DNA of 64,000 nucleotides from Crateriforma spongiae (lineage in GTDB: Bacteria; Planctomycetota; Planctomycetia; Pirellulales; Pirellulaceae). Positions 33,676-42,982 of this stretch are shown here, piece by piece. How positions within the stretch are numbered: the stretch's first letter is position 1; each line of letters opens with the position of its first letter. The position numbers and the translations under genes are program-made. Below the pieces are notes generated by a model. The model was not told the origin of the DNA. It saw only the letters and a program-made list of their open reading frames with translations, and searched no databases. The stretch spans positions 186,001-250,000 of the forward strand of contig NZ_JAAXMS010000001.1 in NCBI RefSeq assembly GCF_012290005.1, read 5' to 3'.

Positions 33676-35025
33676 ATGAATGATCCAATGATACGAAGAA
33701 ATGTTTTGATTCTCTGGCTTATCGCCGCCGGTTTTTGCTCACCTTGTTTGGGCAAGGGGCGTGTGATCACGCGTTTGTTCTGGCAGGACGACGCCACGGC
33801 GACGGTACAGTGCGCCGATCTGAAAAAATCTTCCGACGGATGGACGCTGGCGCCAGTCGAAATTGAAGGCTTGCCGGAACTGGACACCATCGATCAATCG
33901 CTGGTTCAAATGCGGCAACACGATGGTTTACTGATTGTCGGTGTTCGCGATGCGGACGACGGTAACATCGGCAGTGGATGGTTTGCGATCGAATCAGGTG
34001 TGGTGGAAGAACCGCACGGTGACCATTCGCACTGGCGATTTCAACAATCGCCACGGGTGATCAGCTCTCGGATCGATTCGACACAGGGCAACCCGGCACA
34101 CGTCTATCGATTCGACGATCATTTTGTATTGGCGAACGACCAACGCGACGGATTTACCGTGACGACCGCCGGTCAAATCCGACGTGCTGCGAATCCCAGT
34201 GATGCCACGTCGTTTCACTCCGGCGGTAACGGGCACATTACGCTGGCTGTTGTTCCGAATCGTGTCGCCTATGCGACCTGGATTGCCCCCGCCGGGGACG
34301 ATGCGGGACGAGTGGACGTGGTCGGTTTGGGTGAAAACCAGGGACGTTCGTATTCGTTCCAGTGTCCGTCCGGAATGCTGCACGGTGCCGCGGTGAATTC
34401 CGGCAAAGCCTTTTTCGCTCCCGCCGACGGAGTCTGCTGGGTATCGGTGGACCCGGAAGTCGACGACGCCGACAACGTCAGCGTTCATCACCTTTCCCTG
34501 GGAACGGATGCCGACGATCAGCCGCTGCGGACGGGGGCATTCGAAACGATCGGACGCCATGTTTTGTTCGCCGCCGGCAAAGGCCCGGACACCAAATTTT
34601 GCGTCATCGACGCAGACGCTGCGAAGCCCACCGTCGACAGCCTGGCTTTTCCGTTGTCCGATGGCGAAGCAATGACAACCCCGGTGGCCACCAAGACGCG
34701 GTACGGTCAGACGTTGGCCTTCGCTTTCGTCGAACAGAAAGATGCACCGGAGAACGACAGGCTGAAAATCATCGATCTGGATGTCAATCGCGACGGCAGC
34801 TTTGAAGATCTAGCGCTGGTCGAAACGGTGGAAGTTGGCCCTAGCCAAATCGTCGGTCACGCCGGCCATCATTCCCTGACCGTGTTGCCAGATCGGCGTC
34901 ACGCAGTCATCACCAATCCTGGTGATAGCAGCTTGTGGGTGATGTCGCTAACGGATTTTGACGTCTTGGCCAAGTTGGACTCCGGCGGCGCACCGACCCG
35001 CGTCGTCGCCGTGGGTGGCCCGTGA
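33676..35025 (+). CDS. Secreted beta-propeller-like protein
   Basis: 449 residues from ATG 33676 (33688 possible). Signal peptide (NVLILWLIAAGFCSPCLG). The mature protein has repeated beta-strand blades (e.g. VAYATWIAPAGDDAGRVDVVG, HSLTVLPDRRHAVITNPGD, split for brevity) that fit a YncE-like surface propeller, with a His-containing patch GDHSHW and an Asp-rich middle. No enzyme motif is seen. It follows the EF-hand propeller by 55 bases and converges on the NicO transporter gene. Its function is unknown; position suggests it works with the metal-site proteins upstream. Confidence 0.65.
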   Translation: MNDPMIRRNVLILWLIAAGFCSPCLGKGRVITRLFWQDDATATVQCADLKKSSDGWTLAPVEIEGLPELDTIDQSLVQMRQHDGLLIVGVRDADDGNIGSGWFAIESGVVEEPHGDHSHWRFQQSPRVISSRIDSTQGNPAHVYRFDDHFVLANDQRDGFTVTTAGQIRRAANPSDATSFHSGGNGHITLAVVPNRVAYATWIAPAGDDAGRVDVVGLGENQGRSYSFQCPSGMLHGAAVNSGKAFFAPADGVCWVSVDPEVDDADNVSVHHLSLGTDADDQPLRTGAFETIGRHVLFAAGKGPDTKFCVIDADAAKPTVDSLAFPLSDGEAMTTPVATKTRYGQTLAFAFVEQKDAPENDRLKIIDLDVNRDGSFEDLALVETVEVGPSQIVGHAGHHSLTVLPDRRHAVITNPGDSSLWVMSLTDFDVLAKLDSGGAPTRVVAVGGP

Positions 35026-35101
35026 TCGTGGGTGACCCGTAATTTGGTTGCATCAGGTCGCGGCTGTTCGAATGATAAGGTGGCCCGGTCGGACGGCCGA
35101 A

Positions 35102-35806
35102 TCAGACGACCAGCCGCGCGGTGTAAAAGACGCCGATGCACAGGATCAGCCCGGCCCGAATGTAAGACCAGGGCAGTCGGGACAAATTTGATTTGGCCGA
35201 AAACAATCGAGTTCCAAACACCTGCACGATGATGCCGAAAAAGGTGATCGAACAGGCAATGCCGGCGGCGAACAGCCCGATGACGGCGTACGCTGCCACC
35301 GGTGTTCCAGTCGACATGCTGGTGAAATAGGCGGCCATCGCGGAGGGACAGGGAAGCAGGCCAAATGCGACGCCCAAAAGTGCACTCATCGAATAACTGG
35401 TGCGAGACCCAAACCCTTTCTTGGTGTCACAAGCATCGTCATGATGGCCGCCACAACTGCACTTCGAAGGCTTGCCGCGAAAAGCGACCGCCAGCATCCA
35501 AAGACCGACACACAAAACAAGGCCGGCACTGATCCACTGCATCGCCGAGGTGACCGCCACATCGTCGTGATGATGGTCGCCGGTGATCAGGTGATGGGAA
35601 AGGTGCACCGCTGCGGCGATCCCCATCATCGACAGACTATGCGCCGCCGCACTGGATAGGCCCATGACCAGAGGGTGCAGCCAACTTCGCCGCTCGCCAG
35701 ACAAATAGACCAGCATCGCAGTCTTGCCGTGTCCGGGTTCCAACGCATGCAAAGCCCCCAGGCCGAACGCCAGGCCCAGGGTTAATTGATGAGCGTGATC
35801 ATGCAT
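35102..35806 (-). CDS. NicO/HoxN-type metal transporter
   Basis: 234 residues from the ATG at 35806 (MHDHAHQLTLGLAFGLGALH). The frame upstream to 35884 would need a TTG and is hydrophilic. Six hydrophobic segments and the family motif HALEPGHGKTAMLVY are present. His-rich loops (SHHLITGDHHHDD, and CSCGGHHDDACD) suggest Ni2+/Co2+ or Zn2+ handling; related proteins are nickel/cobalt permeases or exporters such as RcnA. It is convergent with the propeller gene and stands near the ZIP/ArsR/Fur cluster, so it may form the other half of metal balance in this locus. Confidence 0.8.
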   Translation of the reverse strand: MHDHAHQLTLGLAFGLGALHALEPGHGKTAMLVYLSGERRSWLHPLVMGLSSAAAHSLSMMGIAAAVHLSHHLITGDHHHDDVAVTSAMQWISAGLVLCVGLWMLAVAFRGKPSKCSCGGHHDDACDTKKGFGSRTSYSMSALLGVAFGLLPCPSAMAAYFTSMSTGTPVAAYAVIGLFAAGIACSITFFGIIVQVFGTRLFSAKSNLSRLPWSYIRAGLILCIGVFYTARLVV

Positions 35807-36128
35807 CGTGTGAAAAGCCGCGTTTGGGGGTGGTGCTGATCCGTCGTGCAGTGTACGCCCCACTTTATCTGCCGGTTCGCTCAAAACCAGTCAATTTCGT
35901 CCGTCCCAACCCATCGCTGTGCCGTCGTCGCTGTGCCGTCGGCTGCTGTCGAAAGAGAGGCCTGTGCGTGGTCCAATCGGCGGTGACCTGCCCTGCCCTC
36001 ATGATGATCGCTGGACTCGGCAGGATTCCACCGTCTTCCGATCTCAAATCGCCGGCCAGCCAAAGATTTTCGCGATTCCTCCTGCATGAAGACCGCCTTC
36101 CCCGCTGGTTCGCCCTAAGAGCTGAGAT
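35807..36128 (+). other. Gap between the NicO and sulfatase-lyase genes
   Basis: About 320 bases with no gene supported. It lies at the 5' side of the NicO gene and the 3' side of the sulfatase-lyase gene. A repeated CGTCGCTGTGCCGTCG-type pattern occurs near 35925. No promoter or terminator was identified with confidence. Confidence 0.4.
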
Positions 36129-38888
36129 TCATTGCTCGTTTGCCTGATGGGATGCCGCAGCATTGACAAGCGTCCGCCAGGTTGGAAACCGATCCGCTGC
36201 GGCGCCGTCGTCCATCGCCGGGCCATTGACCAAGTGCCGTACAACCCGGATCAAATCAGGATCGAAATAGCTGGCGTACTCCATCACTCCCAATGCATCG
36301 GTCGGTTCATACAGTCGGCCGGTCCGGTACTTTTCAATCCCCGCAGCAGCACGGCGACGATCGAGATCGACTTTTGTATGGACCCATTCGGCGTGAGTTT
36401 TTTCGCCCATCGCATAAGGAACCAGAAAGTCCACCGACTTCTTGAGTGATCCACCTGCCGGCGAAGTCCACGAGTACAACGCGACTCCCTCGGCTCCCGC
36501 CAGCATTGCCAGTTCCATCGGCGGTTTCAGCGAACTGCCGTGGTAGGTCAAGCTGTCACGATGATTCAGGTCACGACTGCTGCCGTCCGCATAAAGGCTC
36601 TTTCGCACAAATCGCTTCACGCCTTCTTTGGCGGAATCGATCCAATCGTCGCGATCAAGAATCTGTCCGGCCATGGCCAACAGTCGAACACTCTTTGAAT
36701 ATCGATTGGTCAAATGGTCGGATGTCGCGACATGCTTTTCGTGAAGCTGTCCAATTCGCTGCACCCAGGCGTCGACACGCTGACGCTGCGATTCGCCAAA
36801 CGATTCCCGAAGTGCATGATATGCCACCAACAACGGATAGAACTTGTTCTCGTTGACATCGTTGCCGGTCGGTTCGTAAGTCTCGGACCAGGCAGCAACC
36901 AAACGCCGCAGTGTCTTCGCGGCATCCTCGTCGCCAGTCGCTTGCCAGTATCGCACCAACACCGCGATCTCGCTCATCTGGTTCAAATGGGCAACGGTTT
37001 CGATCCGCCTCGGGTCGGTATTGACTAGACCTTCGTACTGAATCACCGCGATCGGTCGCGGGGCGATTCCGATCAATGGAACCGCATGCAGTTGAACTGA
37101 CTTTGCCAACGCGGCAGCTTCCGTATCCGACTTCACCAGTTTCCGAAGTCTGGCCAGTTGCCCTTCGTCCAGCGGACTCACATCAGGAATCGAAAACTCT
37201 CCAACCTCTGACTTTTGGTCGTCGGAGGTGGCCGACCGTCGTGAAGACTTGCGTGCCGCCATGACGCGCGACCGAAGCTGTGCAGATAAGTTCTGCTGCA
37301 TCCTGTCGTCATCGGCAACCGCGGATGTTTCACCCGGATCGGCGGACAGATCCGTCGCAACCGAAGCCACAACGGAATCTGGGTTGTTGTCTTTCCACCA
37401 CTGCGTGTACCGATGCGTCGCGGTACGGATCGAGTGCCCGATCGTCGTGGCCTTGCCTATGCTGGACGGATAGGACGAATAGGCAGTGTCGCGGATTTCG
37501 GCGGACGGGTCATGAAGAACGGGCACAAGCGAGCGTCCTTGCAAGTGCGTGGGAAAAGGGACACCGGCCAGGTCGCAAAGAGTCGGATAGACATCAATCA
37601 ATTCGACCAGCGAGGAAGTTGTCGTTCCCCGTTTCAGGTCGATTCCGGGATGGCGAATGATAAGCGGCACTCGTGTATCGACTTCAAAATTGGTGTGCTT
37701 GCACCACGATGAATGATCTCCCAGCTTCCAGCCATGGTCTCCCCAAAGAACGACAATGGTGTTGTCGGCAAGTCCACTATCGTCCAACGTGTCCAGCAGC
37801 CGTCCGATGTGCGCGTCGGTGTAGGAAACACAGGCGTGATAGCCGTGCAGCAGTCGCTGGTTCAGTTCCGTGTCCCATTGGGTTGGAGCTTCATCGGTTG
37901 GGACGTCACCATAGTGCTTGATCTCTCCAGGATTCAGTTTGGCTGCCTCGCTGGGGTATCCGGGCGGAATTCCTTTGTTTGGCGGCATCTGAAAATTGGT
38001 TCGCTGATACAGATCCCAGTACTTTTTCGGCGCGTTGAACGGAAGGTGCGGTTTGGTGAACCCGACGGCCAAAAAGAAAGGCTTGTCTTTGGCCAGCAAC
38101 TTCGCATCAAGCATCCCATTGGCCGCGGATAAGGATGCGAATCTTTTCTCGGCGGCATTCGTTGTCGGTTCGTCAGCACTCGAAACCTCGTCCGCTGCCG
38201 GTGCCGCCGCTCGGCGACCAAGTTGCTTCAATAGTTTCACAGCAAGGTTGGCTCGTTGTCCGTCGATATACGCATGGTCCGCGACGTCGACCGACTCGGT
38301 GACTGGGCCTCGCTTGGGCCCCTTCGCCGTTTGCTTGTATGCACGGTCGTTGCGGTAATGCGTCTCAATGTTCTCTGGATCGACCCAGTGAGTCTCGTGC
38401 GAAAGATCAAACCAGCGATCCCAGTTGTCGCCATCAACCGCGTCATGCCCGACTCGCTCGTGATAGATTTTTCCAAGGCCGACTGTCAGGTAGCCGTGGT
38501 TCCGGAGTTGCTGGTTGAGCGTCGTTACGCCGGCCAGCTTTTTCCGCCAGTCTTTGACGTGATAGCTCCGCAGACCGGTCGATTCGGGATACAAACCGGT
38601 CATCAATGAAACACGCGAAGCCCCGCAAACCGCTTGGTTACAGTACGCGCGATCGAAACGTATCCCGCTGGCTGCCAGTCGATCGATATTCGGCGTGATC
38701 GCTTTGTTTCCATAGCACCCAAGTTCCGGGCGCAGGTCATCGACCGCGATAAACAGAATATTGGGCCTGTCCGCTGCGAAAGCGAAGGCGGGCAAGGCGA
38801 GTACGAGAATCGCAAGACGCAAGGCACATGATGCCAACGATCGGGGTAAATCAGCGACGTGCGAAGTTTTCGATTTCCGATTCGTCAT
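36129..38888 (-). CDS. Fusion of iduronate-2-sulfatase-like and alginate-lyase-like domains
   Basis: 919 residues with a signal peptide (SLASCALRLAILVLALPAFAFA). Residues about 41-530 form a type I sulfatase with formylglycine motif C88-G-A-S-R, metal-site IAVDDLRPELGCYG, GKIYH and WGDHGWKLGDHSSWCKHTNF, most like iduronate-2-sulfatase. After a low-complexity linker (about 530-575) comes an alginate-lyase/PL5-like alpha/alpha domain (about 590-905). It shows VHLHAVPL-type packing, ENKFYPLLVAYHALRESFG, and the active-site-type stretch NHRDSLTYHGSSLKPPMELAMLA. One frame spans all of it with no stop. A single secreted enzyme could therefore desulfate and cleave a sulfated uronic-acid glycan. Neither activity is proved. 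Confidence 0.8.
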   Translation of the reverse strand: MTNRKSKTSHVADLPRSLASCALRLAILVLALPAFAFAADRPNILFIAVDDLRPELGCYGNKAITPNIDRLAASGIRFDRAYCNQAVCGASRVSLMTGLYPESTGLRSYHVKDWRKKLAGVTTLNQQLRNHGYLTVGLGKIYHERVGHDAVDGDNWDRWFDLSHETHWVDPENIETHYRNDRAYKQTAKGPKRGPVTESVDVADHAYIDGQRANLAVKLLKQLGRRAAAPAADEVSSADEPTTNAAEKRFASLSAANGMLDAKLLAKDKPFFLAVGFTKPHLPFNAPKKYWDLYQRTNFQMPPNKGIPPGYPSEAAKLNPGEIKHYGDVPTDEAPTQWDTELNQRLLHGYHACVSYTDAHIGRLLDTLDDSGLADNTIVVLWGDHGWKLGDHSSWCKHTNFEVDTRVPLIIRHPGIDLKRGTTTSSLVELIDVYPTLCDLAGVPFPTHLQGRSLVPVLHDPSAEIRDTAYSSYPSSIGKATTIGHSIRTATHRYTQWWKDNNPDSVVASVATDLSADPGETSAVADDDRMQQNLSAQLRSRVMAARKSSRRSATSDDQKSEVGEFSIPDVSPLDEGQLARLRKLVKSDTEAAALAKSVQLHAVPLIGIAPRPIAVIQYEGLVNTDPRRIETVAHLNQMSEIAVLVRYWQATGDEDAAKTLRRLVAAWSETYEPTGNDVNENKFYPLLVAYHALRESFGESQRQRVDAWVQRIGQLHEKHVATSDHLTNRYSKSVRLLAMAGQILDRDDWIDSAKEGVKRFVRKSLYADGSSRDLNHRDSLTYHGSSLKPPMELAMLAGAEGVALYSWTSPAGGSLKKSVDFLVPYAMGEKTHAEWVHTKVDLDRRRAAAGIEKYRTGRLYEPTDALGVMEYASYFDPDLIRVVRHLVNGPAMDDGAAADRFPTWRTLVNAAASHQANEQ

Positions 38889-39647
38889 GACGTTCGTTCT
38901 CTTGATGAGATGTCAGGTTTCAAAAACGTTGGCAGTTGACATGAGCTCACGTTTCCAGGCGTCGTCAGTATATCCTCGATACCGCCCGCGAGATCGCAAA
39001 CACGGACTCTCGGTGTGCGACGTGTTCGGCCGAATCGGCTTGTCGCGCCAAATGGCCGAAATGGTTTAACGATCCGCGAGCAGTCTCTATGCGCGCTTGC
39101 GCGGCAAGTGATCTTCGCCCCTTATCTCGGCCCTTTATCGTGGCTGGACTCGCCAGAGTTCAGTCACCGTCGCCTCGACCTAACCATCACGCTGCCCTCA
39201 CCAGCGCTCAAGTCTTCGTCTGCTCATCCAAAGATGCGTCGTCCACACGACCAACAATCATCGGCTCCCAAAAAGACCTCCATCCCCTCGGAGGCTTGTC
39301 GGCCATGCCTTCGCTCTCTGCCTCGGGAGCGTACCGATGAAACCGCAATGCCGTCACGGGGCCAAAAGACGACGCTACCATTTCACCTTGGACAGGCATC
39401 GGTGACGCCTTGGCAGAACCTGTGGGCATCGGCCCGAACCGATTTGGCCAATGGGCTTGGGATTCAAGGCGCAAGCAGCTGGATCGGCGACCAGGACAAC
39501 ACTGTGCTGAAGCACCAACTGATCCTTCGCGGTCGGAACTAAACCGAGCGGAACCGGTGCACCAAATGACTTGGACCCCTTCCGGGCCAAAATCGGTACC
39601 ACCGCCGACGTTCGTGGGCGTCTGTGGACGCTTGCCGGAAAAAAGAA
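38889..39647 (+). other. Large gap with no recognised gene
   Basis: About 760 bases between the sulfatase-lyase gene and the tRNA terminator. A 175-codon frame on the plus strand (39015-39542) starts here but has no signal, domain or natural composition, so I do not call it. The stretch near the sulfatase start should hold that gene's promoter. It may contain remnants of lost genes. Confidence 0.4.
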
Positions 39648-39685
39648 AAGCCGGAAAACACGTGGATTCACGTGTTTTCCGGCTT
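39648..39685 (-). terminator. Strong intrinsic terminator downstream of tRNA-Lys
   Basis: A 17-base perfect stem (39648-39664 with 39669-39685) closes a four-base loop. On the minus strand it is followed by a T-rich tract (39637-39648), the canonical layout. It is only 6 bases past the tRNA 3' end. Confidence 0.85.
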
Positions 39686-39691
39686 GGGCAG

Positions 39692-39764
39692 TACCCCCGC
39701 AAGGGCTCGAACCTTGGACCCAGGGATTAAGAGTCCCTTGCTCTACCAACTGAGCTACAGGGGC
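39692..39764 (-). tRNA. tRNA-Lys: tRNA-Lys (anticodon CUU)
   Basis: 73-base cloverleaf on the minus strand. Acceptor GCCCCTG pairs with CGGGGGT, including two G-U wobbles, and the discriminator is A. The D-arm GCTC...GAGC, the anticodon arm AGGGA-CTCTTAA-TCCCT and the T-arm CAAGG-TTCGAGC-CCTTG are all present. The anticodon CTT in the seven-base loop reads AAG. The CCA end is not encoded. Confidence 0.95.
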
Positions 39765-39778
39765 GTGTACTTCACGGA

Positions 39779-39806
39779 ATCTTACCAAATGGATCGACTC
39801 TGACAA
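39779..39806 (-). promoter_or_regulatory. tRNA-Lys promoter candidate
   Basis: On the minus strand TTGTCA (39806-39801) is followed by 16 bases and TAAGAT (39784-39779). It ends 15 bases before the mature tRNA 5' end, a typical distance for a tRNA transcription unit. Confidence 0.6.
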
Positions 39807-39904
39807 CCAGTTCCATCGGCGTTTTACCGGACGGAATTGAGCGTTTTCGTGACCGCTTTTTCGACCCGCTTTTTGTCATTCGCCGGCCGATGCGGCGGGG
39901 ACGT

Positions 39905-41539
39905 TCAGGTCGCGTCGAGGTTACGGAACGCCTGCAGCATGCCCTCGGCCTTGGACCAGGTTTCGTCCCACTCGGCCGCGGGATCGCTGCGTGCCGTCAT
40001 CCCGCCACCGACGGGCAACAGCCAAGTCCCCGCGGTGGCCGTGACGGTACGAATCAGAATGTTGAAATCGGCGTCGATCTGCGAACTGATGTAGCCCATC
40101 GATCCACAGTAGGGGCCGCGGCGATGGGGTTCCAGTTCGGCGATCGTCCGCATCGCTTCGATCTTGGGCGCCCCGGTCACCGACCCGCCGGGAAAACAAC
40201 ACCGGATCAGGTCGACAAGACCGTGCGAGGGTTTCAAGCGACCGCGAACCACCGACACCAGGTGTTGAACGTATTGGTACTTTTCCAAACCGCACAACGT
40301 GTCGACCACGACCGAGTCGTCTTGGCAGACGCGCGACAGATCATTCCGCATCAGATCGACGATCATGATGTTTTCGGCCCGGTCCTTTTCGCTGTGACGC
40401 AACGCATTTCCGATCGTCTGGTCTTCATCGGTGCTCCGGCCCCGGGGACGCGTCCCCTTGATCGGCCGGGTGCTGACCAGACGGTCGCGGACTTGCAGGA
40501 AGCCTTCAGGCGATGAACTGAGGACCTGAAAATCGCCGGCGTCAAAGTAACCGGCAAAGGTGGCCGGGTTGGCTTGTCGCAGTTTTTCATACAAACGTGG
40601 ACTATCGCAAACCGCGGGCGACGTCAAACGCTGGGCCAGATTGACCTGGAACGAATCGCCACGGCAGATCCGGTCGACGATCTGAGCGACGCTGGTCATG
40701 AAGCCTTGACGATCGAAATTGCTTGTCAGGTCGATTCCGTTTTTGGAAGCGGAATACACAGGAGACCCTGATGCGCCACTGGTGGGCTGTCGTCTCGGTG
40801 ATCGGTCGACACCCGGGCGATCGGCAGACTTTGATACAGATGCCTCGCAAACAATTTGTTGCACCGGAGAGGCATTGGCAATCTTTTGGGCCAAGTCGTG
40901 GTCGTCGGTTTCCAGCCAACGCTGGAATTGATCCGCCCGGCAGACGGCTTGTTCTCGGGATCGTGTCGCGGTGCCGTCGAGAAATCCTTGACTGAACAAC
41001 CAGTTTTGATTGGTGTGGTGGTCGGTTGCGATGACGACGTCGTACAGGCCGGCGGTCAGGGCGGATGTCGGCAGGTCATCATGCGGGCTGACGCCGACGG
41101 GTTCCAGCGATGCGCCCGCTTCGTAGCCGATGATCGTGGCGATACCGCCTTGAAACGGCGGCAAGCGGATGCCGTCGTCGTGTTGCAGGTTCCCAGCAGG
41201 CAATTGGTCGACCCAGTGTTGCAGTTGCGACCAGTCTAAGTGACCTTGCAGGGGTTGACCCGAAGGAAGATCACCGGGCGGGTCGCTTGCCGATGCGGGC
41301 GGAGCGATCTGGAGATTCAGTCGCAGCCAAGCGACCGGCGCGGCGGCCAAGAAGGAATATCGGTCCAGAGGACTGTCGGCGGGAGATTGATCTAGCGACG
41401 CGGTCGCTGAGTCGAACCAAACGCAACCAGGTAGCCGGCTGAAGCGGGAAAAGAGGTTCGCGGTATCGAATCGCTCGGGCAATCGCCGGACGACCGGCAA
41501 TCCATCGTCGACGTCGTCACGTTCAGAACGTCGATTCAA
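39905..41539 (-). CDS. pabB: Chorismate-binding enzyme, aminodeoxychorismate synthase component I
   Basis: 544 residues; the only close start is TTG at 41539, since an in-frame stop lies at 41561. The C-terminal chorismate-binding domain carries QVNLAQRLTSP, the PIKGTRPRG motif (the Lys is typical of PabB and related to its covalent intermediate), EKDRAENIMIVDLMRNDL and GGSVTGAPKIEAM. It makes 4-amino-4-deoxychorismate for folate, with a glutamine amidotransferase (PabA) encoded elsewhere. The N-terminal lobe is recognisable but diverged (GIATIIGYEAGASLE). It follows mqnE by 104 bases on the same strand. An anthranilate synthase identity is less likely because of the PIKGT signature. Confidence 0.85.
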   Translation of the reverse strand: MNRRSERDDVDDGLPVVRRLPERFDTANLFSRFSRLPGCVWFDSATASLDQSPADSPLDRYSFLAAAPVAWLRLNLQIAPPASASDPPGDLPSGQPLQGHLDWSQLQHWVDQLPAGNLQHDDGIRLPPFQGGIATIIGYEAGASLEPVGVSPHDDLPTSALTAGLYDVVIATDHHTNQNWLFSQGFLDGTATRSREQAVCRADQFQRWLETDDHDLAQKIANASPVQQIVCEASVSKSADRPGVDRSPRRQPTSGASGSPVYSASKNGIDLTSNFDRQGFMTSVAQIVDRICRGDSFQVNLAQRLTSPAVCDSPRLYEKLRQANPATFAGYFDAGDFQVLSSSPEGFLQVRDRLVSTRPIKGTRPRGRSTDEDQTIGNALRHSEKDRAENIMIVDLMRNDLSRVCQDDSVVVDTLCGLEKYQYVQHLVSVVRGRLKPSHGLVDLIRCCFPGGSVTGAPKIEAMRTIAELEPHRRGPYCGSMGYISSQIDADFNILIRTVTATAGTWLLPVGGGMTARSDPAAEWDETWSKAEGMLQAFRNLDAT

Positions 41540-41643
41540 AGGAACACCGAGAGTGCGATTTCAATGGAGAAAGTTTCGTCGGCGACACGATGCGACGACG
41601 GCCCCATGGGAACGGCGAAAGATCCATGGGCTACCGCCGGAGT

Positions 41644-42801
41644 CTACGACACCGCGACGGCATCATCGACGGGTTGACCACTGTGCCAATCGCGGAAATC
41701 CGTTTCACTGCGGTGCACGCGATGATAGACGGTGTCGCGCTCGACCGGTTCGCGTCCGGCTTCGGTGATCAGCCCGCGAATGTCGTCCACCGACAGGCAC
41801 TGAGGCGTGGTCGCACCGGCGTCGTGGTAAATCAGTTCGTGCCGAACGGTCCCATCGATATCGTCGGCACCATAGGCCAATGCCGTTTGCGCCGTCGGGA
41901 TACCCAACATGATCCAGTAAGCTTTGATGTGTTGAACGTTGTCTAGCATCAGCCGGCTGATCGCCACGGTCCGCAGATCCATCAGCGCGGACGGCTTCTT
42001 CAAGTTGTCCAGTTTGGTGTTGTCCGGATGGAACGCCAAAGGGATGAAGACCTGGAAGCCGCCGGTGATGTCTTGCAATTCACGCAATCGCATCAGGTGG
42101 TCGATACGGTGGTACGCCTGTTCGACGTGACCGTACAGCATTGTGCAGTTGGTACGGATGCCTAGTTCGTGAGCGGCTTGGTGGATCTGTAACCATTCAT
42201 GCGTGTTGGCTTTGTGTTCGCACAGTTGGTCACGGACTTCCGGGTGAAAGATTTCCGCGCCGCCGCCGGGCATGCTGCCAAGACCGGCCGAACGCATGTC
42301 GTCCAGGACCCATTGCTTGGACTTCTTGGTTTGAAATTCGAACCAGTTGATTTCGACCGCTGTCCACGCCTTCAGGTGGATTTTTGGAAAATTGTCTTTC
42401 AGCAATGCGATCAGATCGCGGTACCACTCGTAGGGTTTCTGGTGATGCAGACCGCCGACGATGTGCATTTCGGTGCAGCCGTTTTCGGTGGCTTCACGGC
42501 CACGTTGCAGGATCTGTTCATCGGACATCGCGTAACCCTTGGGATCACGCAGGTCACTACGGAACGCACAAAAGCGACAGCGGTACACGCACACATTGGT
42601 CGGGTTCAAATGCGTGTTGATGTTGTAGTAGGCGACGTTGCCGTTTTTTCGTTCGCGGACCAGATTGGCCAGTTGACCGACGTCTTGTAGCGGGACCTCC
42701 GGGTCGTACAGAAAGATTCCATCGTCCATCGAAAGACGTTGGCCGGATTCGACTTTGTCGCGAATTTGGCGAAAGCGTGCGTCGCGGTCGGTCTTGTTCA
42801 T
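41644..42801 (-). CDS. mqnE: Aminofutalosine synthase, radical SAM
   Basis: 385 residues from the ATG at 42801 (MNKTDRDARFRQIRD). The radical-SAM cluster motif is C-x3-C-x2-C in NPTNVCVYRCRFCAF, preceded by YYNINTHL. The following GGLHHQKPYEWYRDL and AWTAVEINWF stretches fit MqnE rather than the cyclic-futalosine enzyme MqnC. It joins chorismate-derived 3-[(1-carboxyvinyl)oxy]benzoate to S-adenosylmethionine in the futalosine route to menaquinone. It belongs to a set of same-strand menaquinone genes. The frame upstream to 42939 is not used because it adds no family sequence. Confidence 0.88.
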   Translation of the reverse strand: MNKTDRDARFRQIRDKVESGQRLSMDDGIFLYDPEVPLQDVGQLANLVRERKNGNVAYYNINTHLNPTNVCVYRCRFCAFRSDLRDPKGYAMSDEQILQRGREATENGCTEMHIVGGLHHQKPYEWYRDLIALLKDNFPKIHLKAWTAVEINWFEFQTKKSKQWVLDDMRSAGLGSMPGGGAEIFHPEVRDQLCEHKANTHEWLQIHQAAHELGIRTNCTMLYGHVEQAYHRIDHLMRLRELQDITGGFQVFIPLAFHPDNTKLDNLKKPSALMDLRTVAISRLMLDNVQHIKAYWIMLGIPTAQTALAYGADDIDGTVRHELIYHDAGATTPQCLSVDDIRGLITEAGREPVERDTVYHRVHRSETDFRDWHSGQPVDDAVAVS

Positions 42802-42982
42802 GTTGGTTTCGCGCTTGGTTGGCGAAGGATTGAATCTGGCGAAAAAAATCGTGTCAGGCATCCGCGGGACAACCATCCCGACTGGTCGAGCCATTCCCGC
42901 TTGGGCAAAGCATCGGATCGGTTGATTAACCGTCACCACGCATGGGGCCGCAACGGCCGGTCGGGCTGCGGCGGTGGCGATT

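Noticed and set aside
39015-39542. 175-codon plus-strand frame upstream of tRNA-Lys
   Set aside because: No signal peptide, domain or ribosome site; composition is unlike other genes.
42801-42939. Longer MqnE start at 42939
   Set aside because: The extra 46 residues do not look like the family, and the ATG at 42801 gives the expected length.
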